Source of the DNA: Ruminococcus sp. HUN007
GTDB taxonomy: Bacteria; Bacillota; Clostridia; Oscillospirales; Ruminococcaceae
NCBI RefSeq assembly: GCF_000712055.1
Contig: NZ_JOOA01000002.1
Location: forward strand, 1,426,001-1,490,000
DNA length: 64,000 nt
Direction of reading: 5' to 3'
Shown here one piece after another: positions 34,526 to 43,312 of this stretch. Every line of letters begins with the position of its first letter. Position 1 is the first letter of the stretch. The position numbers and the translations under genes were made by a program. The notes under the pieces were generated by a model. That model made no database searches and was not told where the DNA came from. It saw only the letters and a list, made by a program, of their open reading frames with translations.

Positions 34526-35126
34526 TTTTAAGCACCTCGTCTATAATATTTTTCTGGTTTACTGATTTAAGTTCTTCAGCACGGACTACCGTTCTGAAAT
34601 CTTCTATTGCATCTTCAAGTCTGTCATTTACGATAACATAATCGTACCTGTCAGCAAAGCTGATCTCATGAGCAGCCTCGGAAACTCTCTTTTCGATGAC
34701 ATCGGCAGTCTCTGTTCCGCGGCCTGAGAGTCTGTTTCTCAGTTCTTCCACCGAAGGAGGAGCGATGAAGATGAACACTGCATCAGGACATTTTTCCCTT
34801 ATCTGCATAGCACCCTGTACCTCGATCTCGAGGATAACGTGCTTTCCTTCAGCGAGTTTCTCCATTACCTTTTCCCTTGGAGTGCCGTAGTAATTGTCGC
34901 AGTACTGTGCGTATTCGAGCATGCCGCCTGAAGCGATGAGCTCCTCGAACTGTTCCTTTTTCAGAAAATGATAATTCACTCCGTCAGTCTCGCCCGGTCT
35001 TGGTGATCTTGTTGTGGCAGAAACGGAGTAAAAGAATTTTTCGTCCTTTAATATCTCTGCAAGTATCGTTCCCTTTCCGCATCCGGAAGGAGCGGAAACA
35101 ACGATAAGTATGCCCTTATCCATCAT
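34518..35126 (-). CDS. gmk: Guanylate kinase
   Basis: About 202 residues, starting at [16 protein letters not shown] or two codons earlier; AAGGAAATG lies just before these ATGs. P-loop [15 protein letters not shown], the GMP-binding [39 protein letters not shown] and [14 protein letters not shown] are all present. It phosphorylates GMP to GDP. Its 5' end overlaps the end of remA. Confidence 0.96.
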   Translation of the reverse strand: MMDKGILIVVSAPSGCGKGTILAEILKDEKFFYSVSATTRSPRPGETDGVNYHFLKKEQFEELIASGGMLEYAQYCDNYYGTPREKVMEKLAEGKHVILEIEVQGAMQIREKCPDAVFIFIAPPSVEELRNRLSGRGTETADVIEKRVSEAAHEISFADRYDYVIVNDRLEDAIEDFRTVVRAEELKSVNQKNIIDEVLKNA

Positions 35127-35373
35127 TTTCATTTCCTTTCTCGCCGCTGCATCTGAGCGCCATGGTCTCCGGCTGAACTGCCGAAAGTATTATATGCCCG
35201 CTGTCCATAACAAGAACTGCACGGGTCCTTCGTCCGCACGTCGCATCGATCAGTACACTGCTGTCACGGGAATCCTGTATCATTCTTTTCACAGGAGCCG
35301 ATTCAGGACTTACTATTGCGATAAGACGGTCAGATGAGATCATGTTTCCGTAGCCGACATTTATAAGTTTCAT
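35116..35373 (-). CDS. remA: Extracellular matrix regulator RemA (DUF370)
   Basis: An 85-residue RemA/DUF370 protein: [60 protein letters not shown]. In Bacillus subtilis RemA is a DNA-binding activator of matrix genes; the gene order yicC-remA-gmk is widely conserved. The last 13 residues are variable and overlap the gmk start region. Confidence 0.93.
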   Translation of the reverse strand: MKLINVGYGNMISSDRLIAIVSPESAPVKRMIQDSRDSSVLIDATCGRRTRAVLVMDSGHIILSAVQPETMALRCSGEKGNENDG

Positions 35374-35381
35374 ATGAAGAC

Positions 35382-36260
35382 CTACTCTATGTTCTGGATC
35401 TGTTCACGTATCTTTTCTATTTCAGACTTGATACTGATAACAGTCTTCGTAATATCAATATTCTGTGCCTTGGATCCTGTAGTGTTGGCTTCTCTGTTCA
35501 TTTCCTGAACAAGGAAATCAAGCTTTCTTCCGACGATGTTTTCCTTTTCCATGATCGAACGGAATTCCTCTATGTGACTTCTGAGTCTTACAGTTTCTTC
35601 GTCGACTGCGATCTTTTCCGCATAGATCGCTGCCTCGGTAAGGATCCTCTGTTCATCGACAGCCTTATCGGCAAGCACTTCCGAAAGCTTTGCAAAAAGC
35701 TTTTCTCTGTAAGCTGCAACCGTTTCAGGCGCCTTCTCTTCGATCACTCCTACCATCTGTTCGATGGCATCAAGCCTTCCGAGAACATCCTCTTTCATTC
35801 TTGTGCCTTCGTTTTCGCGCATTGCAACAAATTTTGCAAGAGCGGCTGACGCAACGGTTTTCACGTCGTTCCACATCTGATCCTCGTCATCAGCAGCCTT
35901 CACTATCGTGAAAATATCCTGAAAATGTGTGATCCTTGAAAGCGAAAGATCATCCATAAGTCCGAGTTCCTCGTTTGCTCTGCGCAGAGCATCAACATAT
36001 CCCTTCGCCACGGATGTGTTCACTGCAATGGACGTGTCCGGTGCGGAAATATTTGTTATGGTAACTGAGAGCTCGGCCTTTCCGCGTGAAATATATTCCT
36101 GAACAAGTTTTTTCAGCGGTTCTTCAAGGTACAGATAAGCTCTGGAAAGTCTGATGCTGAGTTCGTTGTATCTGTTATTGACCGAACGGATCTCGACAAG
36201 GATGTCACGGCCGTTCAGCACCATTCTTTCGCGTCCGAAGCCAGTCATGCTTCTTATCAT
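35382..36260 (-). CDS. yicC: YicC-family endoribonuclease
   Basis: A 292-residue protein with YicC_N ([45 protein letters not shown]) and C-terminal DUF1732 ([53 protein letters not shown]). Members act on RNA; E. coli YicC affects small-RNA stability. It opens the long minus-strand operon, with GAGGTG before the ATG and a structured leader of about 180 bases. Confidence 0.94.
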   Translation of the reverse strand: MIRSMTGFGRERMVLNGRDILVEIRSVNNRYNELSIRLSRAYLYLEEPLKKLVQEYISRGKAELSVTITNISAPDTSIAVNTSVAKGYVDALRRANEELGLMDDLSLSRITHFQDIFTIVKAADDEDQMWNDVKTVASAALAKFVAMRENEGTRMKEDVLGRLDAIEQMVGVIEEKAPETVAAYREKLFAKLSEVLADKAVDEQRILTEAAIYAEKIAVDEETVRLRSHIEEFRSIMEKENIVGRKLDFLVQEMNREANTTGSKAQNIDITKTVISIKSEIEKIREQIQNIE

Positions 36261-36289
36261 GCTTTGTTCACCTCAGTTCATTTATTCAT

Positions 36290-36376
36290 GAAAATGCTGT
36301 CCCGGCAAAAGGCGGGCAAAACAGGATATGCGGACCGGCTGTTCTCCGGCGGCAGCTTTCTGCTTTCAGCATTTTC
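36290..36376 (-). promoter_or_regulatory. Structured 5' leader of the yicC operon
   Basis: On the minus strand GAAAATGCTG (36376-36367) pairs with CAGCATTTTC (36299-36290), closing a 67-base GC-rich inner region with further CCGG pairing. There is no open frame in 36261-36438. Confidence 0.45.
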
Positions 36377-36446
36377 CTTGAATGAGAGCACTGTCCTGTG
36401 ACTTTTCCGTCAAATAACAATACATCTCCAATATACTCATTATTTA

Positions 36447-36475
36447 AGTATACCACTTTCGTCTGAATAAATCAA
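36447..36475 (-). promoter_or_regulatory. Promoter of the yicC operon
   Basis: Minus strand TTGATT (36475-36470), 17-base spacer, TATACT (36452-36447). An exact copy lies at 38854-38882 in the right repeat, where it points into the insertion sequence. Confidence 0.65.
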
Positions 36476-36558
36476 GGGAAACAGCGACAATTGTTTATTT
36501 ACACAATTCACGTACATTTATGCATTTGCTGTCTGTCACAGTCATCGTCCATTATCAA

Positions 36559-36587
36559 TTGACTTTATAATGCATTTATAGTATAAT
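36559..36587 (+). promoter_or_regulatory. aroB promoter, left copy (now drives a truncated aroB)
   Basis: TTGACT (36559-36564), 17-base spacer, TATAAT (36582-36587). Confidence 0.75.
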
Positions 36588-36622
36588 TTTAATGTATGTA
36601 TAAAAATGAAAGGAAAATTCCA

Positions 36623-36880
36623 ATGAAAAAAATATCCGTTAAAGCCTCAAAGCCCTATGAAGTGCTGATCGAACAGGGAATTCTTTCCCGGTGCGGAAAA
36701 CTTGTGTCCGAAGTGACAAAGACAAGGTTTGCCGCTCTTGTAACAGATGACGGCACTTTAACACTTCCAAATCAATATAACCAATTCAAACCGCATAATT
36801 GCGGCTTTTTTTGTGTCAAATTTTCTGAATTTTTTCGTTGTATGGTGTTGTATTTTTATTTCAAATATGGTATAATATAA
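36623..36880 (+). pseudogene. Truncated aroB 5' end left of the insertion sequence
   Basis: MKKISVKASKPYEVLIEQGI and the following residues up to AALVTDD repeat the first 43 residues of the complete aroB at 39030. From 36752 the frame enters the insertion sequence (GTLTLPNQYNQF) and stops. It has the original promoter and ribosome binding site, so a short useless peptide may be made. Confidence 0.9.
36848..36876 (+). promoter_or_regulatory. Transposase promoter, apparently leaderless
   Basis: TTGTAT (36848-36853), 17-base spacer, TATAAT (36871-36876) with TGG extension. The ATG at 36883 is at the expected transcription start, and no ribosome binding site is present. Confidence 0.6.
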
Positions 36881-36882
36881 AT

Positions 36883-37236
36883 ATGAAGCTTAATTACGAT
36901 AAAAAATCCAAAGATCCCACCTATTTTATCCAGATGGGAATCAGAAACGGTAAAAAGACAACAACCAAAAATGTAGCTCGTATCGGTAAGCATTCAGAAC
37001 TTCTTAAGATTACAGACGATCCTCTTTCATATGCGAAAGAACAGGTCAGAATATATAACGAGGAGCATAAGAAAAATAAAACACTTGCACTTGATCTGAA
37101 AATCGACTTTAATGAGAAGATCAAAGCTACCGATGCTGTTACTTCATTATCCACAGACAAAAATATAGGCTATTTCTTTCTTCAGTATATCTACGGAAAA
37201 CTTGAAATAAGTTCATTTTTCAAAAAACATCACTGA
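36883..37236 (+). CDS. IS1634-family transposase, N-terminal frame
   Basis: A 117-residue frame from the ATG of MKLNYDKKSKDPTYFIQMG. It is the N-terminal part of IS1634/IS4-group transposases: SYAKEQVRIYNEEHKK and NIGYFFLQYIYGKLEISSFF. It stops just after a run of six A residues (SFFKKHH). With one A fewer it would continue as SFFKNITEDRKIEF into the main frame. The start is not preceded by a ribosome binding site and coincides with the predicted transcription start. Confidence 0.75.
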   Translation: MKLNYDKKSKDPTYFIQMGIRNGKKTTTKNVARIGKHSELLKITDDPLSYAKEQVRIYNEEHKKNKTLALDLKIDFNEKIKATDAVTSLSTDKNIGYFFLQYIYGKLEISSFFKKHH

Positions 37237-37333
37237 AGACAGAAAAATTGAATTCAACCCTAATCTTGTAAACAGATTTATTACGTTTTCAAGAATTATT
37301 GATCCGGATTCAAAACTCGGTTCGTTCCAGAAA

Positions 37334-38746
37334 ATGAGTAACTATTACGAACAGCCTGATTTTGATTACATGCATATAATGCGTACCATGGATCTGATGA
37401 AAGACCATTACGACGAATATATCAGCTACCTGTATGAAAAAAGCTGCAGTATTATCAAAAGGAATACATCGGTGTGCTATTACGACTGTACAAATTATTA
37501 CTTTGAAACCGAATGTGAAGACGAAGACTATGTTGATGAAGTAACAGGAGAATTCATCAAAGGGCTTCGTAAATATGGTCCTTCAAAAGAACATCGTCCA
37601 AATCCTATCTGCGAAATGGGACTGTTCATGGATGCAGAAGGTATCCCTTTATCCATGTGTATTTCATCAGGTTCTGATAATGAGCAGACTACTGCTATTC
37701 CGCTGGAAAAGAAACTTACTAAAATGCTCCAGGGGAAAAAGTTCATATACTGTGCCGATGCAGGTCTTGGATCTTTGAATATCCGTAATTTCAATTCTAT
37801 GGGTGGTCGTGCGTTTATCGTTACACAGTCCGTAAAGAAACTTTCCTCAATGTTACAGGAGGCGGTTTTTAACGATTGTGATTACAAGCTGCTTTCCAGC
37901 AATAAGCATATTTCACTAAACTATATGAAGACATTCGACAGAAAAAATCCTGATAATCTGAGTCTTTACAACGATCATGCCTACAAAATAATTGACGCGG
38001 ATAAAGCGTTCGATGTAGGACTTTACGAAGAAAAAATCTGCAAAAACGGAAAGGTAAAAAAAGTTAAATCCAAAGCAACGCTTAAACAGAAAATCATTAT
38101 CTCATTTTCAAGAAAAATGATGGAATATCAGCGTTACATACGCAACAGGCAAATTGAAAGAGCGAAAAAGCTGCTTGAAAATATCGATCCTGAAACTTAC
38201 AAAAAGGGGCCGCATGATGTTACCAGATTCATCAAAAGAATCTCTAAGTCCAAAGCTGAAGAGAACGGTTCCGACACCTACATTCTTGACAAAGAAGCAA
38301 TTGAAAAAGAAGAAAAATACGATGGCTTTTATGCCGTAGCAACCAATCTTGATGATGACGCAAAATCTATTCTTGAAATCAGCATGAACCGCTACAAAAT
38401 AGAGGACTGTTTTCGAATCATGAAAACCAATTTTGACGCAAGACCTGTTTACCATAGTACCCTGAACAGAATTATTGCTCATTTTATGATATGCTATACT
38501 GCGCTTTTGATTTATCGTATTCTTGAAAAACTGCTTGAAGAAAAAGGATATCATTTTTCAGTATACAATATCATTGAAACAATCCGGAATATGAACGTTT
38601 CAAATATCCAGGATATGTGCTACATGTCCAATTATACTTGCTCTCAGGTGTGTACTGCTTTGAACGAAATTACGGGACTTGAGTTAGACAAACAATACTA
38701 TCTGCCAAAGACTTTGAATGGAAAAATAAAATTAATTTCCAAATAA
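37334..38746 (+). CDS. IS1634-family transposase, main frame
   Basis: The open frame begins near 37230 (ITEDRKIEFNPNLVNRFITF) and no start codon fits well; 37334 is only the first ATG. It has the IS4-group DDE features: VCYYDCTNYYFET (first Asp), KFIYCADAGLGSLNIRNF (second Asp), KADEtype positions with FIVTQSV, and the Y(2)R(3)E(6)K-like stretch YDGFYAVATNLDDDA with MNRYKIEDCFRIMKTNFDAR (Glu), then RIIAHFMICYTALLIYRILE. It needs the +1 frame after the A6 run to be joined to the N-terminal part, so it is either inactive or made by slippage. Confidence 0.82.
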   Translation: MSNYYEQPDFDYMHIMRTMDLMKDHYDEYISYLYEKSCSIIKRNTSVCYYDCTNYYFETECEDEDYVDEVTGEFIKGLRKYGPSKEHRPNPICEMGLFMDAEGIPLSMCISSGSDNEQTTAIPLEKKLTKMLQGKKFIYCADAGLGSLNIRNFNSMGGRAFIVTQSVKKLSSMLQEAVFNDCDYKLLSSNKHISLNYMKTFDRKNPDNLSLYNDHAYKIIDADKAFDVGLYEEKICKNGKVKKVKSKATLKQKIIISFSRKMMEYQRYIRNRQIERAKKLLENIDPETYKKGPHDVTRFIKRISKSKAEENGSDTYILDKEAIEKEEKYDGFYAVATNLDDDAKSILEISMNRYKIEDCFRIMKTNFDARPVYHSTLNRIIAHFMICYTALLIYRILEKLLEEKGYHFSVYNIIETIRNMNVSNIQDMCYMSNYTCSQVCTALNEITGLELDKQYYLPKTLNGKIKLISK

Positions 38747-38780
38747 TTGCTCATACAACATTTTTGAAAAACGAAAAAAA

Positions 38781-38816
38781 GAGGCGTAATCAACGCATTT
38801 GCGTTAGTTACGCCTC
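38781..38816 (+). terminator. Terminator of the IS1634-type transposase
   Basis: GAGGCGTAA pairs with TTACGCCTC, and inner AACGC with GCGTT, followed by GATTGTTTTC. Confidence 0.75.
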
Positions 38817-38845
38817 GATTGTTTTCTTGAAGTGTTAAAGTCGGG

Positions 38846-39158
38846 ATTATTTAAGTATACCACTTTCGTCTGAATAAATCAAGGGAAACAGCGACAATTG
38901 TTTATTTACACAATTCACGTACATTTATGCATTTGCTGTCTGTCACAGTCATCGTCCATTATCAATTGACTTTATAATGCATTTATAGTATAATTTTAAT
39001 GTATGTATAAAAATGAAAGGAAAATTCCAATGAAAAAAATATCCGTTAAAGCCTCAAAGCCCTATGAAGTGCTGATCGAACAGGGAATTCTTTCCCGGTG
39101 CGGAAAACTTGTGTCCGAAGTGACAAAGACAAGGTTTGCCGCTCTTGTAACAGATGAC
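38846..39158. repeat. Right 313-bp direct repeat flanking the IS1634-type element
   Basis: Second copy of 36439-36751. It supplies the promoter, ribosome binding site and first codons of the functional aroB. Confidence 0.95.
38966..38994 (+). promoter_or_regulatory. aroB promoter, right (active) copy
   Basis: TTGACT (38966-38971), 17-base spacer, TATAAT (38989-38994), created by the direct repeat. Confidence 0.75.
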
Positions 39159-40088
39159 ACAGTAGACAGTCTCTACTCCGGAAAGGTCATCGGTTCACTT
39201 GAAGAAGCCGGATTCAGAGTCGTGAAATTTGTTTTTAAAAGCGGTGAAAAATCCAAATGCTCCGAAACACTTAACCGCATTTACAGCTTCCTCGCAGAAA
39301 ACAGCATCACACGTTCTGACTGCCTCATAGCCCTCGGCGGCGGCGTTGTCGGCGACATTACCGGATATGCTGCGGCAACATATCTGCGCGGACTTGCCTA
39401 CATCCAGATCCCTACCACACTTTTAGCGCAGATAGACAGTTCCGTAGGCGGAAAAACTGCCATCGACCTTCCGTGCGGCAAAAACCTTGTCGGCGCATTC
39501 AAGCAGCCTGAACTTGTTATCTGCGATCCGCTCACCCTTAAGACACTTTCTCCGGAGATCGTATCGGACGGAATGGCTGAGGCAATAAAATACGGCATGA
39601 TAAGAAGCCGCGAACTTTTTGACATTATCGCTTCGCACACCATCGATGACTACTTCGATGATATTGATGACATCATATTCAGGTGCGTATCGATCAAACG
39701 TGACGTGGTTGAAAACGATGAATTCGACAAGGGTGAAAGAATGCTTCTCAACTTCGGACACACCATGGGACATGCGATCGAAAGCTTTTTCCACTACGAA
39801 ACATACACTCACGGAAATGCTGTCGCAGCAGGCATGCACATCATAACAGAACAGGCCGTAAAGCACTCCGAATGCAAAGCGGAGGCACTGGAAGCACTCG
39901 ACAGAGTCATCACTTCATACAGACTTCCGCTGAATACTGAAGCGAAGATATCTGACCTCATTCCGCTCTGTGCCAACGACAAGAAGTGTGAATCCTCATC
40001 CATCAACGCCATAATCTGCAGCGACATCGGCACCTCATCGATAAAGAAGATGCCTTTTGAAGAGTTCAGGGCCTACATGGAAGCTTAA
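39030..40088 (+). CDS. aroB: 3-dehydroquinate synthase
   Basis: 352 residues from MKKISVKASKPYEVLIEQG, with GAAAGGAAAATTCCA before the ATG. It converts DAHP to 3-dehydroquinate, the second shikimate-pathway step, with NAD and a divalent metal. SGEKSKCSETLNRI, ALGGGVVGDITGYAAATYLR, QIPTTLLAQIDSSVGGKTAI, CGKNLVGAFKQPELVI and the metal-binding GHTMGHAIE are all present. It is first in an aroB-aroA-aroC operon. Its first 43 codons are duplicated left of an insertion sequence. Confidence 0.97.
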   Translation: MKKISVKASKPYEVLIEQGILSRCGKLVSEVTKTRFAALVTDDTVDSLYSGKVIGSLEEAGFRVVKFVFKSGEKSKCSETLNRIYSFLAENSITRSDCLIALGGGVVGDITGYAAATYLRGLAYIQIPTTLLAQIDSSVGGKTAIDLPCGKNLVGAFKQPELVICDPLTLKTLSPEIVSDGMAEAIKYGMIRSRELFDIIASHTIDDYFDDIDDIIFRCVSIKRDVVENDEFDKGERMLLNFGHTMGHAIESFFHYETYTHGNAVAAGMHIITEQAVKHSECKAEALEALDRVITSYRLPLNTEAKISDLIPLCANDKKCESSSINAIICSDIGTSSIKKMPFEEFRAYMEA

Positions 40089-40099
40089 GAGGTGGACCT

Positions 40100-41347
40100 A
40101 TGGATATAACTTTTTTACCTTCGAAACTTAACGGCACTGTCCGCATACCATCCTCAAAAAGCGTTTCACACAGAGCCCTTATCTGCGCTGCACTCGCTGA
40201 AGGAACTTCTTATGTACGCGACATAAGCATCTCACAGGACATTCTTGCAACGATGGATACCCTTACGGAACTCGGCGCATCATTCGAAACCGAAGGAAAC
40301 GTGATAAAGGTCAGCGGCATAAGCAGACCTTCCGAAAAAGCCGAACTCCGCTGCTGCGAAAGCGGTTCCACACTCAGGTTCATCATTCCTGTGGCATGCG
40401 CTCTCGGAACATTTTCAACTTATCACGGAAAAGGACGTCTTCCGGAAAGACCGATCGACATCTACACAAGGGAACTTTCGGAAAAAGGGATCACCTTCGA
40501 CTACCACAACACCATGCCTTTCACAACTTCGGGAAAACTGAAGGGCGGTGTTTTCCATATTGAAGGAAACGTATCATCACAGTTTATCACGGGACTTCTG
40601 CTGGCGCTTCCGCTCTGCGAAGCTGACTCCGAGATAATACTCACGTCCCCGCTCCAGTCCGAGCCTTACGTAAACATCACGATTGAATGTATGAAGGCCT
40701 TCGGGGTAAAAGCTGAAAGAACTCCGGAAGGATACCGTGTAAAGGGAGGACAGAAATACTCTCCGGCCGACTACACATCGGAAGCGGATTTCTCACAGGC
40801 GGCCTTCTTCGTTACAGCCAACAGCATCGGAAGCAGTGTCACGATAGAAAACCTTCCTGATCCCGTTCACTCGGCCCAGGGAGACAAGAAAATAATTGAA
40901 ATAGCGGAACGCTTATGCTATAATAAAAAGGCAGGCGTGTCCGGAGAATATCAGATAAACGCTTCAGACATTCCTGATCTTGTACCAACTCTTGCTGTTC
41001 TCTGCTCGCTTTCCGGAAATACAGTCCGCATTACAAACGCAGAACGTCTTAAAATAAAGGAAAGCGACCGCCTCGATACAACAGCACGAATGATCAGCGG
41101 AATAGGCGGTAAGATAGAAAAAACCGATGACGGACTTATAATCACACCGGTACCTCACTTTACCGGCGGCACGGTAGACAGTTTCAACGATCACCGCATC
41201 GCAATGGCTGCTGCCATCGCTGCGACGGCAGCAACAGGAAACGTCACTGTCAGAGGCTTTGAATCCATCAGAAAATCCTATCCTGATTTTCTGAATGACT
41301 ATATAAAATTAGGAGGAAAAACAGAGAATGGCATCACTTTGGAATGA
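40100..41347 (+). CDS. aroA: 3-phosphoshikimate 1-carboxyvinyltransferase (EPSP synthase)
   Basis: A 415-residue EPSP synthase joining phosphoenolpyruvate to shikimate-3-phosphate. SSKSVSHRALICAALAEG, CGSTLRFIIPVACA (as ESGSTLRFIIPVACA), GRLPERPIDIYTREL, SSQFITGLLLALPL, ADFSQAAFF, the catalytic RLKIKESDRLDTTARMI and NDHRIAMAAAIAA are present. It begins 11 bases after aroB with AGAGGTGG and ends overlapping aroC by 20 bases. Confidence 0.97.
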   Translation: MDITFLPSKLNGTVRIPSSKSVSHRALICAALAEGTSYVRDISISQDILATMDTLTELGASFETEGNVIKVSGISRPSEKAELRCCESGSTLRFIIPVACALGTFSTYHGKGRLPERPIDIYTRELSEKGITFDYHNTMPFTTSGKLKGGVFHIEGNVSSQFITGLLLALPLCEADSEIILTSPLQSEPYVNITIECMKAFGVKAERTPEGYRVKGGQKYSPADYTSEADFSQAAFFVTANSIGSSVTIENLPDPVHSAQGDKKIIEIAERLCYNKKAGVSGEYQINASDIPDLVPTLAVLCSLSGNTVRITNAERLKIKESDRLDTTARMISGIGGKIEKTDDGLIITPVPHFTGGTVDSFNDHRIAMAAAIAATAATGNVTVRGFESIRKSYPDFLNDYIKLGGKTENGITLE

Positions 41348-42422
41348 TCGTATCTCGATATCAATATTCGGCGAATCTCACGGCACAGGAATAGGTGTTG
41401 TAATGGATAATCTTCCTCCGGGAGAATACATTCGCATGGAGGAAGTTCTCGCTTTCATGTCACGCCGTGCTCCGAAAAAGAACAAGACATCGACTCCGCG
41501 TGCTGAAAAGGACATACCGGAGATCATGTCCGGACTTTACAACAACAGAACCACCGGCACTCCGCTTTGTGCAGTTATAAGAAACACGGATCAGCATTCA
41601 GCTGACTACGGCAACGTACAGACTCTTGCAAGACCGGGTCATGCAGACTACACAGGAGCAAGAAGATATCAGGGATTCAACGATGTACGCGGCGGCGGAC
41701 ATTTCTCAGGCAGACTCACAGCTCCGCTCGTATTTGCAGGTGCTGTCTGCGCTCAGATACTTGAAAGGCGCGGCATTTACACAGGCGCTCATATCTCCGC
41801 GATACACGGAATAAAGGACAAGGAATTCAGTTTTACAGGCGTTTCACGTGAAGACATACTTGATATAAGAAAAAAAGAATTTCCTGTTATCGACGACGAA
41901 GCAGGAAAGAAAATGATTGAAGACGTCGACAAAGCAAGAAGATCACTCGACTCTCTCGGCGGTGTTATTGAGTGCGCTGCAGTAAACATCCCTGCAGGCA
42001 TCGGATCACCGATGTTTGACGGCCTTGAAAACACTATTTCAAGACTCGTTTTCGGCATTCCTGCCGTAAAGGGCATTGAGTTCGGTATCGGATTCAAAGC
42101 TGCAGAACTTCTCGGCAGCCAGAACAACGACGAATTCTACGTTGATGATCACGGTCATGTTCTTACAAAAACAAACAACCACGGCGGAATACTCGGAGGA
42201 ATATCATCAGGCATGCCTGTTATACTGCGTGTTGCCATCAAACCGACACCTTCGATCTCACAGCCTCAGAAGACCATCAACTACACAAGCCTTTCAAACG
42301 ATGTTATAACCATAAAGGGCAGACACGACCCGTGCATTGTTCCGAGAGCAGTACCGTGCGTTGAAGCTGCTGTAAACATTGCAGTTCTCAACCACATGCT
42401 TGACTATCCCAATTTCAGATAA
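41328..42422 (+). CDS. aroC: Chorismate synthase
   Basis: A 364-residue FMN-dependent enzyme converting EPSP to chorismate. ISIFGESHGTGIGVVMDNLP, RRAPKKNKTSTPRAEKD, RPGHADYTGARRYQGF, VRGGGHFSGRLTAPLV, GVIECAAVNIPAGIGSPMFD, HGGILGGISSGMPVILRVAI and GRHDPCIVPRAVPCVEA are the family signatures. The AGGAGG site lies inside the end of aroA, so the two are coupled. Confidence 0.97.
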   Translation: MASLWNDRISISIFGESHGTGIGVVMDNLPPGEYIRMEEVLAFMSRRAPKKNKTSTPRAEKDIPEIMSGLYNNRTTGTPLCAVIRNTDQHSADYGNVQTLARPGHADYTGARRYQGFNDVRGGGHFSGRLTAPLVFAGAVCAQILERRGIYTGAHISAIHGIKDKEFSFTGVSREDILDIRKKEFPVIDDEAGKKMIEDVDKARRSLDSLGGVIECAAVNIPAGIGSPMFDGLENTISRLVFGIPAVKGIEFGIGFKAAELLGSQNNDEFYVDDHGHVLTKTNNHGGILGGISSGMPVILRVAIKPTPSISQPQKTINYTSLSNDVITIKGRHDPCIVPRAVPCVEAAVNIAVLNHMLDYPNFR

Positions 42423-42477
42423 GAAAAAGGATCAGACAGAACAGGCCTTCCTGTGAACGCGGAAAGGAGAAGATAAG

Positions 42478-43035
42478 ATGGATACAGCTGAATACAAACC
42501 TGATGACATAAACTCTGTCAAGATACTTCTGTGCTGTCTTATGCACAGCCTTGATTCTCCGGTTGATTCAGAAGAGCTTTATGACATCGCAGTAGATTCT
42601 GGCATAATAAACTATTTTTACTACAACGAGGCGATCGAAGAACTGCTGAAAAACGACACGATAATCTCCGCTCTTGATGACAACGGAAAAACCTGTTTTT
42701 CACTCGGAGAAAAAGGTGAACTCTTCGTTAAGGAATTTGCAAGCTACGTTGAGCTTTCGCTTCGCAAAAGACTTGTATATGAAGCTTTCAGGTACAGAGC
42801 CAAAAAAATGCAGAACGCCAGCCTTTCTCTGGATTACCGTGACTGTGATGAAGGATGCAGACTCGTATGCGGTATTTCAGACGGAGAGACCCAGGTCATG
42901 GAGCTGAGCCTGCTCACACGCAGCCGTACACAGGCGGAACTTATCGGAGAGCGCATCAGTGACAATCCATTATCCTTCTATAATGACATTATTAATTACT
43001 CGATCCAGAAAAGACTTGAACCTGATAAGGAATGA
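42478..43035 (+). CDS. DUF4364 family protein
   Basis: A 185-residue protein with GGAAAGGAG before its ATG. It matches DUF4364, a Firmicutes family with a winged-helix-like N-terminus: SVKILLCCLMHSLDSPVDSE, YFYYNEAIEELLKNDTI and FSLGEKGELFVKEFASYVE. The C-terminal half (CRLVCGISDGETQVMELSLL) is a small alpha/beta domain. It lies 55 bases after aroC and is probably the last gene of the aro operon. No function is known. Confidence 0.85.
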   Translation: MDTAEYKPDDINSVKILLCCLMHSLDSPVDSEELYDIAVDSGIINYFYYNEAIEELLKNDTIISALDDNGKTCFSLGEKGELFVKEFASYVELSLRKRLVYEAFRYRAKKMQNASLSLDYRDCDEGCRLVCGISDGETQVMELSLLTRSRTQAELIGERISDNPLSFYNDIINYSIQKRLEPDKE

Positions 43036-43079
43036 TAATAAAACCAGGACGGTCCACACCGAAATTCAATAAAAATATA

Positions 43080-43130
43080 AACAGCGCATCAGGACTGCAC
43101 TTATCTGCAGTTATGATGCGCTGTTCTGTT
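43080..43130 (+). terminator. Terminator of the aro/DUF4364 operon
   Basis: AACAGCGCATCA pairs with TGATGCGCTGTT, with inner ACTGCA/TGCAGT pairing, then CTGTT. Confidence 0.75.
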
Positions 43131-43142
43131 ACCTGAGGGATC

Positions 43143-43216
43143 GCTGATTAATTTCGTAAATCAGCACGGGAGAGCCCGGGCGAAGCCACGCAAATTCACC
43201 GTTCCCTGGTTTTATC
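43143..43216. repeat. Short intergenic repeat with CACTGAT-type ends, copy 1
   Basis: Starts with CGCTGATTAA and ends with TTATCAGTG, so the ends are imperfect inverted repeats; inside is GAGAGCCCGGGCGAAGCC. It resembles the elements at 46256, 46594 and 58004. Confidence 0.45.
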
Positions 43217-43237
43217 AGTGTTTTTCTGAAACAAAAC

Positions 43238-43286
43238 AGACTCCGGGTCTCTGAATGCAGAGACTGCGGAGTCTGAATTTTTTTAT
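43238..43286. terminator. Bidirectional terminator after scaffoldin A
   Basis: CAGACTCCG pairs with CGGAGTCTG, and inner GTCTCTG with CAGAGAC. T-runs occur on both sides. Confidence 0.75.
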
Positions 43287-43312
43287 TTAACCAACTTTTC
43301 CGGTCGTCTTAA

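Larger units (their letters stand above)
36439..36751. repeat. Left 313-bp direct repeat flanking the IS1634-type element
   Basis: Identical as far as I can compare with 38846-39158 (constant offset 2407). It starts at ATTATTTAAG and ends at ACAGATGAC. It contains the yicC promoter, the aroB promoter and the first 43 codons of aroB. Confidence 0.95.
36752..38845 (+). mobile_element. IS1634-type insertion sequence (2094 bp)
   Basis: It lies exactly between two 313-bp direct repeats. Its ends carry imperfect inverted repeats sharing ACTTTAACACTTC (left 36755-36767; inverted at the right end about 38829-38841). It encodes an IS4/IS1634-like transposase, in two frames, with its own promoter and terminator. 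IS1634 of Mycoplasma mycoides is known for long, variable-length direct repeats, which fits this arrangement. Confidence 0.85.
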
